Part shown: positions 51,340 through 60,133 of the stretch, in pieces
Layout: the number at the start of each line of letters is the position of its first letter
Position numbering within the stretch: position 1 is the first letter of the stretch
DNA from: Streptomyces sp. AA1529
GTDB lineage: Bacteria; Actinomycetota; Actinomycetes; Streptomycetales; Streptomycetaceae
Length of the DNA stretch: 64,000 nucleotides
Assembly: GCF_000280905.1 (NCBI RefSeq)
Contig: NZ_ALAP01000078.1
Span: forward strand, 1 to 64,000
Direction of reading: 5' to 3'
Translations under genes and position numbers: made by a program
Notes under the pieces: generated by a model
Seen by the model: the letters and a program-made list of their open reading frames with translations, nothing else
What the model was told of the DNA's origin: nothing
The model's database searches: none

Positions 51340-52451
51340 ACGGGCACGGGCCCGGCTCGTCCGGGGACGCACCGGCGGCCGCGGACGGGCTGCGGCACCA
51401 CGGGGACGCGGAAGTGCGCGGCGACGGAGCCGGGTTGACCGACCTGGCCGTCAACGTGCGCACCGGCACACCCCCGGCGTGGCTGCGGGAGCGGCTGGCG
51501 GCCTCGCTGGCGACGCTGGCCGCCTACCCCGACGGCGGGCCGGCCCGCGCCGCGGTGGCCGAGCGGCACGGGCTGCCCGCCGAGCGGGTGCTGCTGACGG
51601 CGGGCGCCGCGGAGGCGTTCGTGCTGCTCGCCCGGGCCCTTCCGGCCCGCCGCCCGGTCGTGGTGCATCCGCAGTTCACCGAGCCGGAGGCGGCCCTGCG
51701 GGACGCGGGCCACCGGGTGGAGCGGGTACTGCTGCGGCCGGAGGACGGCTTCCGGCTGACGGCGGGCGCCGTGCCGGAGGCGGCCGATCTGGTGGTGGTC
51801 GGCAACCCGACCAACCCGACATCCGTGCTGCACCCCGCCGCGGAGCTGGCGCGACTCGCCCGCGAGGGGCGCACGCTGATCGTCGACGAGGCGTTCATGG
51901 ACGCGGTACCCGAGGAGCGGGAGTCGCTGGTGCCGCTGCTCACCCGGCTGCCCGGGCGGACGGTCGTGCTGCGCAGCCTGACCAAGACCTGGGGGCTGGC
52001 CGGACTGCGGGTGGGCTATGTGCTCGGCGACCCGGCGACCGTGCGCGCCCTGGCCCGTCAGCAGCCGCTGTGGCCCGTCTCCGCCCCGGCCCTGGTCGCG
52101 GCGCGGGCGTGCACCGCCCCCGAGGCGCTGGCCGAGGCACAGGAGGCGGCCCTCCGGTTCGCGGCGGACCGCGACCGGTTGCGGAAGCGGCTGGCGCCGC
52201 TGGCCGCGGCCGGGGTGCGGGAGGCCACCCCGGCACCGCAGGGCCCGTTCCTGCTGGTGCGGCACCCCCGCGCCGCCGCGCTGCGCGACCGGCTGCGGGA
52301 GCTGGGGTTCGCCGTGCGGCGCGGGGACACCTTCCCCGGGCTCGGCCCGGAGTGGTTCCGGGTCGCGGTGCGCGACCCGGCGACGACCGACCGGTTCGCG
52401 GCGGCGCTGGAGCGGGCGCTGGAGACACTGGACGCCGCGGGCACGCGCTGA
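51336..52451 (+). CDS. cobC: Threonine-phosphate decarboxylase-like aminotransferase (CobC)
   Basis: The 371-residue fold-type I PLP enzyme probably makes aminopropanol phosphate from threonine phosphate for corrinoid side-chain attachment. It has NPTNPTSVLHP, the Asp partner of PLP in LIVDEAFMDAVPE, and the PLP Lys in RSLTKTWGLAGLRVGY. The N-terminus is about 40 residues longer than usual and His/Asp-rich. GTG 51336 overlaps cobE as GTGA and has GGGAG upstream. It closes the cob block. Confidence 0.88.
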   Translation: MNGHGPGSSGDAPAAADGLRHHGDAEVRGDGAGLTDLAVNVRTGTPPAWLRERLAASLATLAAYPDGGPARAAVAERHGLPAERVLLTAGAAEAFVLLARALPARRPVVVHPQFTEPEAALRDAGHRVERVLLRPEDGFRLTAGAVPEAADLVVVGNPTNPTSVLHPAAELARLAREGRTLIVDEAFMDAVPEERESLVPLLTRLPGRTVVLRSLTKTWGLAGLRVGYVLGDPATVRALARQQPLWPVSAPALVAARACTAPEALAEAQEAALRFAADRDRLRKRLAPLAAAGVREATPAPQGPFLLVRHPRAAALRDRLRELGFAVRRGDTFPGLGPEWFRVAVRDPATTDRFAAALERALETLDAAGTR

Positions 52452-52463
52452 GCCGCCCCGCAC

Positions 52464-52493
52464 CCGGAACGACCGAAGCCGGAACGACCGAAG
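52464..52493 (+). repeat. Perfect 15-bp tandem repeat after cobC
   Basis: CCGGAACGACCGAAG occurs twice in immediate succession. The second copy abuts the GGAGG ribosome site of the next gene. A third, partial, match is not visible. Confidence 0.6.
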
Positions 52494-52503
52494 GAGGAAC
52501 GCC

Positions 52504-53817
52504 ATGCCCACCGTGCTGCGGCACCCCGGCACCGTGCTGCGGGACCACGTCTTCGCCGTCCCGCTGGACCACGCGCGGCCGGACGGGGAGCGGATCGAGG
52601 TGTTCGCACGCGAGGTGGCCGCCGCGGACCGCCGGGACGAGGAACTGCCGTGGCTGCTGTTCCTCCAGGGCGGGCCCGGCAACGGTGCGCCGCGTCCGGT
52701 GGGCCGGGCCGACTGGCTCCAGGTCGCACTGCGGCACTACCGGGTGCTGCTGCTCGACCAGCGCGGCACCGGGCGCTCCTCCCCCGCCAACCGGCAGTCC
52801 CTCGCCGCGCGCGGCACCGCGCGGCAGCAGGCCGGCCATCTGGCGCACTTCCGGGCCGACTCGATCGTCCGGGACGCGGAGCTGATCAGGAAGCGGCTGC
52901 TGGGCGAGGACGTGCCGTGGTCGACGCTCGGGCAGAGCTTCGGCGGCTTCTGCACCCTCACCTACCTCTCGCTCGCGCCCGAGGGGATCCGGGAGGCGTT
53001 CGTGACCGGCGGTCTGCCGGGGCTGCGCACCGGCCCGGAGGACGCCTACCGCGCGGCCTACCCGCGGGTGGCCGCCAAGAACGCGGCGCACTACGCGCGC
53101 TACCCGCAGGACGTGGCGGCGGTGCGGCGGATCGCGGCCCACCTGGCGGAGCACGAGGTGCGGCTCCCGGACGGGAGCCCGCTGACGGTGGAGCGGTTCC
53201 AGTACCTGGGCATGCTGCTGGGCGAGGGCTCGGGATCGCACCGGCTGCACTACCTGCTGGAGGACGCCTGGATCGGGGGCACGGCGGGGCCGGAGCTGTC
53301 GGACGGCTTCCTGGAGGGCGTGCGGGCGCAGGTCTCGCTGGCGGCCAACCCGCTCTTCGCCGCGCTGCACGAACCGATCTGGGCGCAGCGCTCGGTGAGC
53401 ACCGGCGGTACCCGGTGGGCGGCGCAGCGGGTGCGCGCGGAGTTCCCGGAGTTCGACGCGGGGCGCGCGCTGTCCGGGGACGGGCCGGTGCTCCTCACCG
53501 GGGAGATGATCTACCCGTGGATGTTCGACCTCGACCCGGCGCTGGTACCGCTGCGCGAGACGGCGCGGCTGCTGGCGGAGCGGGGCGACTGGCCGGACCT
53601 GTACGACCCGCGGCGGCTGGCCCGCAACGAGGTGCCGGTGTACGCGGCCGTCTACCACGACGACATGTACGTCGACCGCGACGACTCGCTGGCCACCGCG
53701 CGCGCCGTGGCCGGGGTGCGCACCTGGGTGACCGACGAGTGGGAGCACGACGGGCTGCGGGTCAGCGGGGGCGCGGTGCTGGAGCGCCTGGTGGGGATGG
53801 CCCGCGGCGAGGTGTGA
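52504..53817 (+). CDS. Proline iminopeptidase-like S33 peptidase
   Basis: The 437-residue alpha/beta hydrolase has the prolyl-aminopeptidase hallmarks LFLQGGPGNGAPRP (oxyanion HGGPG-like), YRVLLLDQRGTGRSS and the nucleophile in LGQSFGGFC. Its Asp and His are near YHDDMYVD and WEHDGLRVSG. It would cleave N-terminal proline from peptides in the cytoplasm, though S33 members also act on amides. GGAGG lies 6 nt before ATG. It starts 52 nt after cobC and may share its transcript without a functional link. Confidence 0.87.
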   Translation: MPTVLRHPGTVLRDHVFAVPLDHARPDGERIEVFAREVAAADRRDEELPWLLFLQGGPGNGAPRPVGRADWLQVALRHYRVLLLDQRGTGRSSPANRQSLAARGTARQQAGHLAHFRADSIVRDAELIRKRLLGEDVPWSTLGQSFGGFCTLTYLSLAPEGIREAFVTGGLPGLRTGPEDAYRAAYPRVAAKNAAHYARYPQDVAAVRRIAAHLAEHEVRLPDGSPLTVERFQYLGMLLGEGSGSHRLHYLLEDAWIGGTAGPELSDGFLEGVRAQVSLAANPLFAALHEPIWAQRSVSTGGTRWAAQRVRAEFPEFDAGRALSGDGPVLLTGEMIYPWMFDLDPALVPLRETARLLAERGDWPDLYDPRRLARNEVPVYAAVYHDDMYVDRDDSLATARAVAGVRTWVTDEWEHDGLRVSGGAVLERLVGMARGEV

Positions 53818-53859
53818 GGCGCCGGCCGGGCCGGCCGGCCCGGGTGCCCGGCGGGTGTC

Positions 53860-54270
53860 TCAGCGGCCTTCGGTGCGGCGGGCCGAGCGCCACTCCCGCA
53901 CCGCGCTCTCCACGTCGAAGGGGACGAGGCGGTGCGGCGGGCCCTCCGGGGGGCGGCGGACGGCCTCGTCGATCTTCTCGTTGATCTCGGTGAGGATCCG
54001 CCGCACCTCCGCCTCCGAGCGCGCCCGCGCCGCCTGTTCCCGGGCCTCCTGCGCCTCCTTGCGGAGCGCGAGGGAGGGCGGCAGGTAGGAGAGGTTCTCG
54101 TCGCGCATCTTGCGCTCGACCCACCACTGTTCGGTGTACGGCTTGTCCAGGCCGGGCAGCGGCTTCCCGGTGCCCGGCAGGTCCGCGAACTCGCCGCGCT
54201 CCTCGGCCTCCCTGATCTGCCGGTCGGCCCAGCTCTCGAAGCTGATTCCGGGCGGCTTGCGTTCGGTCAT
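53860..54270 (-). CDS. DUF1992 protein (DnaJ-C28-like conserved domain)
   Basis: The 136-residue protein matches DUF1992. The core runs FESWADRQIREAEERGEFAD, LPGTGKPLPGLDKPYTEQWW and VERKMRDENLSYLPPSLALR, followed by a helical C-terminus. The domain is shared with mitochondrial DNAJC28 but carries no J-domain; its function is unknown. AAGGA precedes the ATG. It converges on the S33 peptidase gene. Confidence 0.85.
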   Translation of the reverse strand: MTERKPPGISFESWADRQIREAEERGEFADLPGTGKPLPGLDKPYTEQWWVERKMRDENLSYLPPSLALRKEAQEAREQAARARSEAEVRRILTEINEKIDEAVRRPPEGPPHRLVPFDVESAVREWRSARRTEGR

Positions 54271-54530
54271 GGCGCATCCTTCGCTTCGGGTCCGCCGTCG
54301 GTGGTCGGTGCCGACGGTCGCCGTGGCGGGCGTCGCCCCCATTGTCCCAGGCGACGGCGCGGGCGCACAGACGGCTTCCCGCGACGCGCACACAACCGGC
54401 CCTCCCCGGCGGCCCGGTGACGGGGCGCGGACACCGGTGGTTCGCGGACCCCGCGCGGGTGCCGCCGGCCGGTCCTCGCGCGGCCGCACCGGCGGCCCGC
54501 CCTGCCGCACGGCGGGGGCGGTCCGGTGCG

Positions 54531-56624
54531 CTACCGGCGGCTGCGGGCGAGGAGGTGCAGGAAGTACGGCGTACCGATCACGGCGGTCACCAGTCCGGCA
54601 CCCAACTGGGCGGGGGCGATCACGGTGCGGCCCAGCACGTCGGCGGAGCCGACCAGAATGGCGCCGAGCAGTACCGCGACCGGGATCACCCGGTGGTGCT
54701 GCCTGCCCACCAGGGCACGGGCCGCGTGCGGCGCGACGAGCCCGACGAAGCCGATGGCACCGGCGGCCGCCACCGCGGAGGCGCTGAGCACCACGCTCAG
54801 GACGAGGAAGCCGAGCCGGGCGCGTCCGAGGTTCAGCCCGAGGAGCCGCGGGGTGTCCTCGTCGAGCGACACCAGGTCGAGTTCCCTGCGCCGGGCGACC
54901 GCGACGGCGACGCCGACGGCGAGCACCGCCGCGAGCGGTACCGCGTCGGCCAGGGTCCGCCCGTAGGTGGAACCCGACAGCCAGGTGAGGGCCTTGATGG
55001 CGTTGAACGGGTCGGTGAGGATGATGAGCAGACTGATCAGCGCGGCGGTCCCGGTGGCGAAGCCGAACCCGACGAGGACCAGCCGGTTCTGCCGGAAGCC
55101 GCCCCGGGCGGCGAGTCCGAAGACCAGCACGGCGGTGAGCGCGGCGCCCGCGAACGCCGCCCCGGCCACGCTCCACGAGCCGGCCAGGGGCACCGTCGTC
55201 ACCAGGGCCACGGCGCCCAGTGCGGCGCCGCCGGAGACACCCAGGACGTACGGCTCGGCGAGGGGGTTGCGGGTCACGGCCTGGACGAGCGTCCCGGCCA
55301 GCGCGAGCGCCGCACCGGTGAGGAGCGCGCAGAGGGCCCGGGGCACCCGGGTGTCCAGCACGAACGACACGGTCCGGCCCGCCCTGCCCTGGGCCCAGTT
55401 GAGCACGTCGCCCAGCAGCAGCTTGGCGTCCCCCAGCAGGACGGCGGCGACGGCCACCGCGACGAGCCCGGCCACCAGGACGGCCGCGGTGGTGAGGAAG
55501 GCGGTCCGGCTGCGCAGGCGCAGCCGGTCCTGCGCAGCCGCTCCGGCGGTGTCCCGCACCCGGGTGGCCATCGCGATCAGGAAGACGGCGCCGACGAGGC
55601 TGGTGACGACGCCGGTCGGCACGGCGACCGCGGTGTCCGCGGGCACGAGGGCGCGCAGCAGCACGTCCGAGCCGAGTACCAGCGCCGCTCCGGCCAGCCC
55701 CGCCGCGGGGATGCGGGTCCGCGCCCGGGTGAAGGCGCGGTACCGGCGGGCCAGGGGGCGGACGAGGGCGGGGGCGCACAGCCCGACGAAGCCGATCGGC
55801 CCCGCGAGGGTGACGGCCGCGGCGGACAGCAGCGTCGCGAGGACGACGCCCGTGACGCGGGTGGCGCGGACGGGGACGCCGAGGCCGCGGGCCGCGTCGT
55901 CGCCGAGGGCCAGGGCGTCGACCCGCCGTGCGGCCAGCAGCAGCCCGAGGAAGGCGGCCAGGCCGATGGGCGCCAGTTGCAGCACACCGTCGAACCCGTG
56001 CTGCGCGATGCTGCCCTGCCTCCACTGGTAGAGGCCGTGGGTCTCCTCGGGGTAGAGCAGCAGCAGCGCCTGGGTGACGGCGGTGAGGCCGAGGGTCAGG
56101 GCGCTGCCGGCGAGCACGAGCCGCACGGTGCCCGCGCCCAGGCCGGAGAGTCCGAGCACGACGGCGGCGGCCGCGAGCCCCCCGGCGAAGGCGATTCCGG
56201 AGGAGGCGAACAGCGGCAGCGAGACTCCGGTGACGGCGGCCAGCCCGAGCGCCAGATAGGAACCCGCGTTCACGGCGAGGGTGTCGGGGGAGCTGAGCAC
56301 GTTGCGGCTGACCGCCTGCAGGGCGGCACCCGCGGCGCCCAGTACGGCGCCGACGAGCAGCCCCGCGGTCATCCTGGGCAGCCGGGAGGCGATCACGACG
56401 GACGCGTCGGAGGGGTCGGCCCGGCCGGTGAGTGCCTTCCAGACCTCGGGGGCACCGACCGAGGCGGTGCCCTGCGTGATGTCGACGAGCGCGAGTCCCG
56501 CCACGAGCAGCAGCAGAGCGGCCGCCACCGCGGCCGCGCCCTTCCGGGCGGGGCCCTGCCGGGTCCCGGCCTCGCGGGGCGCGGCCGGCGGAGCGGGGCC
56601 GGAGGGGTTCGCGGTGACGGCCAT
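54531..56624 (-). CDS. Fused FecCD-type siderophore permease (FhuB-like)
   Basis: The 697-residue protein contains two FecCD permease units in tandem (about 30-355 and 370-697), about twenty helices in total. Each unit has a matching segment, ASRLPRMTAGLLVGAVLGAA and DTRVPRALCALLTGAALALA. Each also has a conserved GPIGFVGLCAPALVR or GAIGFVGLVAPHAAR loop, where the ATPase contacts the permease. A single polypeptide supplying both halves is the FhuB arrangement. It lies 4 nt after the lipoprotein gene. A plain GC-rich gap of 260 bp follows. Confidence 0.92.
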   Translation of the reverse strand: MAVTANPSGPAPPAAPREAGTRQGPARKGAAAVAAALLLLVAGLALVDITQGTASVGAPEVWKALTGRADPSDASVVIASRLPRMTAGLLVGAVLGAAGAALQAVSRNVLSSPDTLAVNAGSYLALGLAAVTGVSLPLFASSGIAFAGGLAAAAVVLGLSGLGAGTVRLVLAGSALTLGLTAVTQALLLLYPEETHGLYQWRQGSIAQHGFDGVLQLAPIGLAAFLGLLLAARRVDALALGDDAARGLGVPVRATRVTGVVLATLLSAAAVTLAGPIGFVGLCAPALVRPLARRYRAFTRARTRIPAAGLAGAALVLGSDVLLRALVPADTAVAVPTGVVTSLVGAVFLIAMATRVRDTAGAAAQDRLRLRSRTAFLTTAAVLVAGLVAVAVAAVLLGDAKLLLGDVLNWAQGRAGRTVSFVLDTRVPRALCALLTGAALALAGTLVQAVTRNPLAEPYVLGVSGGAALGAVALVTTVPLAGSWSVAGAAFAGAALTAVLVFGLAARGGFRQNRLVLVGFGFATGTAALISLLIILTDPFNAIKALTWLSGSTYGRTLADAVPLAAVLAVGVAVAVARRRELDLVSLDEDTPRLLGLNLGRARLGFLVLSVVLSASAVAAAGAIGFVGLVAPHAARALVGRQHHRVIPVAVLLGAILVGSADVLGRTVIAPAQLGAGLVTAVIGTPYFLHLLARSRR

Positions 56625-56628
56625 GCGG

Positions 56629-57606
56629 CTACTCCGCCAGGGCCTCGACGACCGCGTCGATGTACTGGTTCATCGACTCGGGACCGCCGAACATCCAGAT
56701 GCCGTCGGGCAGCCGGTGGACGTTGCCCTTCTTGACGAACGGCAGCGACTTCCACACCGAGTCGTCGGCCAGGGCACCGGTGAACGGCGTGCTGCTCTTG
56801 TCGCCGTCGTTGCCGATGTAGGCGAAGTGGACGTCGTCGTCGAGTTCGGTGAGGCCCTCGACGTCGGTGCTGCCGAGGCCGTAGGCCTTGTCGCCCTCGA
56901 CCTTCCAGTCGTTCTTCAGGCCGAGCTTCCCGTTGACGGCGCCGGTGAGCGAGCCGCTGGTGTAGGGCCTGATCGAGACCTGGTTGGAGTTGACGTAGCC
57001 GTCGGCGAAGGCGTATTCGGCGCCCTCCAGACCGGCGTCGGCGAGGGTCTTCCTGCCGTCGGCGAGGTGCGCGTCGAAGTCCTGCTTGAGCTTCTCGGCC
57101 CGCTTCGTGGTGCCGGTGGCCTCGGCGACCAGGTCGAGGTTGTCCTTCATGTGCCCGATCGGGTCGGAGGCGTCGGCGGACCGCACCTCCAGCACCGGGG
57201 CGATCCTGCGCAGCTGCTTCACCGCCTTCGGCGGCAGGTCGGTGCTGGCGACGACGAGGTCGGGCTTCAGCGCGGCGACGGTGTCCATGCTGGGCTCGCC
57301 GCGGGTGCCGATGTCCCGGGGCTCGTTCTTCAGCGGAACCGCGGTGTCCCAGGTCCGGTAGCCCTTGACGTCGGCGACGCCGACCGGGTCGACGCCGAGG
57401 GACACCAGGAGTTCGACCTCGTGCCACTCGGTTCCGACGACCCGTTTCGCGGGCGCGTCCAGTTCGACCTTCTTGCCGGAGGCGCCGGTGAGGGTGACGG
57501 GGTCGCTCTTCTTCCCGGCGTCGTCGGCCGTGGGCTCGGTGGTGCCGCAGGCGGTCAGGGTGAGTGCCGCGGCGACGGCCGCGGCGCCCAGGAGGAGGTG
57601 TCTCAT
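56629..57606 (-). CDS. Siderophore-binding lipoprotein of the iron ABC importer
   Basis: The 325-residue precursor has a signal peptide with lipobox LTAC (MRHLLLGAAAVAAALTLTAC). The two-lobed Fe(III)-siderophore-binding domain follows, with VVGTEWHEVELLVSLGVDPV, AALKPDLVVASTDLPPKAV and IWMFGGPESMNQYIDAVVEA. It delivers ferric siderophore to the adjacent permease; the siderophore type cannot be read from sequence. Its ATG overlaps the ATPase gene stop as ATGA. Confidence 0.92.
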   Translation of the reverse strand: MRHLLLGAAAVAAALTLTACGTTEPTADDAGKKSDPVTLTGASGKKVELDAPAKRVVGTEWHEVELLVSLGVDPVGVADVKGYRTWDTAVPLKNEPRDIGTRGEPSMDTVAALKPDLVVASTDLPPKAVKQLRRIAPVLEVRSADASDPIGHMKDNLDLVAEATGTTKRAEKLKQDFDAHLADGRKTLADAGLEGAEYAFADGYVNSNQVSIRPYTSGSLTGAVNGKLGLKNDWKVEGDKAYGLGSTDVEGLTELDDDVHFAYIGNDGDKSSTPFTGALADDSVWKSLPFVKKGNVHRLPDGIWMFGGPESMNQYIDAVVEALAE

Positions 57607-58460
57607 GCGGTGCGGAGCCTCTCGTTTCGCGAGTGGTGCCGGCCGATCGCGCGGGTGCGCAGCCGGCCGGTGCGGGGATCGGTGTCGACGTCGATGCGGA
57701 TGCCGTAGGTGTCGGTGAGCCGCTGGGGCGTCAGCACGTCCTCGGGGAGGCCGTCGGCGACGATCCGCCCCGCGTCCAGCAGGACGATCCGGTCGGCGAC
57801 GGCGGCGGCCTGGTCGAGGTCGTGCAGGACGGCGCCGACGGCGGCGCCGTGCTCGTCCGCCAGGTCCCGGACGAGGTCGAGGAGTTCGACCTGGTACCGG
57901 AGGTCGAGGTAGGTGGTCGGCTCGTCGAGGAGCAGCAGCCCGGTGTCCTGGGCGAGGCAGCTCGCGAGCCACACCCGCTGGAGCTGGCCTCCGGAGAGGT
58001 GCTCGGCGCCCCGTTCGGCCAGGTCGGCGAGGCCCGTCAGGGCCAGCGCGCGGTCCACGGCGGCGCGGCCGTCCGGATCCGCCTTGCCCCAGCGGCCGCG
58101 GTACGGATAGCGGCCGAACTCGACGACGTCCCGCACGGTCAGTCCGCTGGGGGTCGGCCGTCCCTGGGTGAGCAGCGTGACGCGGCGGGAGAATTCGCGC
58201 GGGGTCAGGGCCAGTCCGTCGGTCTCGCCGTCGAGGGTGAGCGTCGCGCTGCGGGGCCGCTGCAGCCGGGCGAGGGTGCGCAGCAGCGTCGACTTCCCGC
58301 TGCCGTTCGGGCCCACCAGGACGGTCACCTGGCCGGGGCGCAGCGTCAACGAGGCGTCATGGACGACGTCGACGCCGTCGTAGGCCACGGTGACGTCCGT
58401 GGCGGACAGCTCTTGACCGCGGGGGCGCCGCGCCTTCGGGGTCTCTTCACCGGCATTCAC
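57603..58460 (-). CDS. Siderophore ABC importer ATPase (FepC/FecE type)
   Basis: The 285-residue protein has Walker A GPNGSGKSTLLR, signature LSGGQLQRVWLA, Walker B LLLLDEPTTYLD and switch VLHDLDQAA. It shows the FecE-type pattern VVEFGRYPYRGRW in the middle. It is the first gene of a three-gene importer operon (ATPase, lipoprotein, permease). GTG 58460 is 5 bp from an iron box (58466-58484), and AGG lies just before it. Confidence 0.92.
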   Translation of the reverse strand: MNAGEETPKARRPRGQELSATDVTVAYDGVDVVHDASLTLRPGQVTVLVGPNGSGKSTLLRTLARLQRPRSATLTLDGETDGLALTPREFSRRVTLLTQGRPTPSGLTVRDVVEFGRYPYRGRWGKADPDGRAAVDRALALTGLADLAERGAEHLSGGQLQRVWLASCLAQDTGLLLLDEPTTYLDLRYQVELLDLVRDLADEHGAAVGAVLHDLDQAAAVADRIVLLDAGRIVADGLPEDVLTPQRLTDTYGIRIDVDTDPRTGRLRTRAIGRHHSRNERLRTA

Positions 58461-58465
58461 CTGGC

Positions 58466-58484
58466 AAAGGTTAGCCTACCCTTA
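58466..58484 (-). promoter_or_regulatory. DmdR1/IdeR-type iron box
   Basis: Read on the - strand the site is TAAGGGTAGGCTAACCTTT, matching 15 of 19 positions of the actinobacterial iron-box consensus TTAGGTTAGGCTAACCTAA. It sits 5 bp before the ATPase gene and inside the 3' end of the upstream carboxyltransferase gene, whose TAA (58471-58473) is within it. Iron-replete repression of the importer is expected. Confidence 0.8.
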
Positions 58485-59973
58485 CTACTCGGCCATCGGC
58501 CCCCCGGCCCGGACGCCGCGGCGGGCGGCTACTCCCCCGCCCCCGGTCCCCGCGCGCGGCGCCTCGGGGCTCGCCCCGCTCCGCCGCCGCACCGGGCGCC
58601 GGGCCCACCACACCGCGGACCGCGCCCAGTTCGACGGCGTCCTGCGGGCGCAGCCGCAGCTCCTCGGCGGTCCGCCGGACCTGGTCGGGGCCGCGCTTGA
58701 GGATGGCGGCGGCCGATTCCGGGGCGATGACCGAGAAGTAACTGTCGGGCGTGGCCCACAGATTGCCGGGCGCGGCCAGGGCCAGAGCGCCCCCCGAGCC
58801 GCCCTCGCCGATCAGGAGAGAGGTGAGCGGGACGGTGGCCTCGGCGACGGCGGAGAACACCTCGGCGATGGCGGGGCCCGCACCGGCGCGCTCGTCCTCC
58901 GGCCCGTTGGCGGCACCGGGGGTGTCGATCAGCGTCAGGACCGGGATGCGCAGCCGGTCGGCCAGCCTGATCAGCCGTGCCGCGGTGCGGTAGCCGGCCG
59001 GACCGGTGGGGGTGCCGCACTGCGCCGCGTAGGCCACCGTGCGGCCCGCGTGCCGCCCGAATCCGCACAGCACTCCCGGATCGGTACCACCGCAGCGGTC
59101 ACCGCTGATCTCCTCGCGGCCGGTGAGGCAGGCGTCCAGATAGGCGGCGGCGCGGGGGCGGCCCGCCGCGCGGGCGCGCGCGACGGCCTCGGCACCGGTT
59201 GCCGGCAGCCGCCCGCCGGACGGTCCGGGCAGCGCCTCCGGCACCGGGGCCGGCTCGGGCCGCGCCCGGCCGCCGGACGCCGGGGTGAGCAGGGTGAGCC
59301 AGCGGGTGAGCGTCCCGGCGAGCTCCGCCTCGGGCACGATCCGGTCGAGGTGCCCGGCCGCGTGCTGGGCCTCCGCGGTGTAGGCGGCGGGATCGGCTCC
59401 GCCGGGCCGTACCCGGGAGCCCGCGAACGCGGCCTGCGCTCCGGGCAGTGCGAGCACCACGTCGGCGCCCGCGGCCAGCGTGGCCCAGCCGCCGCCGGTG
59501 GTCGGGTCGCGGACGACCGCGAGCTGCGGCAGTCCGGCCGCACGGGTCAGCGCGCTCTGCCGGGCCACCCGCTGGAGCTGGACGAGGGCCCGCATCCCCT
59601 CCTGCATCCGGCTGCCGCCGGTGGCGACGAGCGTGACGAGCGGCAGCCGCAGTTCCCGCGCCCGGGTGTGGGCCGCCTCGATCCGGTCGCCCGTGCGCTC
59701 CCCCAGGGAGCCACCGAGGTAGCCGAACTCGAAGCAGAGCAGTACGGCGTCCCGCCCGCCGATCCGCCCGGTGCCGCACACCACCGACTCCTGCTCCCCG
59801 GTGCGCTCGTGCGCCCGCGCGCGCATCGCGTCGTACCCGGGCCAGCCCAGCGGGCCGTCGGCCCGGGACGCTTCGGGCCCGGCCGGCGGCCCGCCGGAGT
59901 GGCACTCCCGGAAGCCGGTCGCCAGCCGGCCGAGCAGCGTACGCGCACTGGTCCTGGGTCCGGAGGGGCTCAT
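58471..59973 (-). CDS. Acyl-CoA carboxylase carboxyltransferase, fused alpha/beta halves
   Basis: The 500-residue protein carries two crotonase-fold halves in one chain. The N-terminal half (about 70-270) has VVCGTGRIGGRDAVLLCFEF and VATGGSRMQEGMRALVQLQR, like AccD. The C-terminal half (about 300-470) has GYRTAARLIRLADRLRIPVL and LIGEGGSGGALALAAPGNLW, like AccA. The AccD zinc ribbon (four Cys) is absent. It likely carboxylates a short acyl-CoA. The last about 35 residues are Gly/Arg-rich and read through the iron box of the next operon. Confidence 0.82.
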   Translation of the reverse strand: MSPSGPRTSARTLLGRLATGFRECHSGGPPAGPEASRADGPLGWPGYDAMRARAHERTGEQESVVCGTGRIGGRDAVLLCFEFGYLGGSLGERTGDRIEAAHTRARELRLPLVTLVATGGSRMQEGMRALVQLQRVARQSALTRAAGLPQLAVVRDPTTGGGWATLAAGADVVLALPGAQAAFAGSRVRPGGADPAAYTAEAQHAAGHLDRIVPEAELAGTLTRWLTLLTPASGGRARPEPAPVPEALPGPSGGRLPATGAEAVARARAAGRPRAAAYLDACLTGREEISGDRCGGTDPGVLCGFGRHAGRTVAYAAQCGTPTGPAGYRTAARLIRLADRLRIPVLTLIDTPGAANGPEDERAGAGPAIAEVFSAVAEATVPLTSLLIGEGGSGGALALAAPGNLWATPDSYFSVIAPESAAAILKRGPDQVRRTAEELRLRPQDAVELGAVRGVVGPAPGAAAERGEPRGAARGDRGRGSSRPPRRPGRGADGRVVRVG

Positions 59974-60133
59974 GGGTCCAGGCTGGGGCACGCGCGCCCG
60001 TCTGTCAGCGGGGCCTGCCGGGCCACCGGCCCGGTTCCGCGGTGCGCGTCCTTCGCACTCCACCCCGTCCCGGCGGCCTGCGTCCGGAGCATCCCGAGCG
60101 CCCCGCACTCCGGCGACCCGCACCGGCCCCTGG

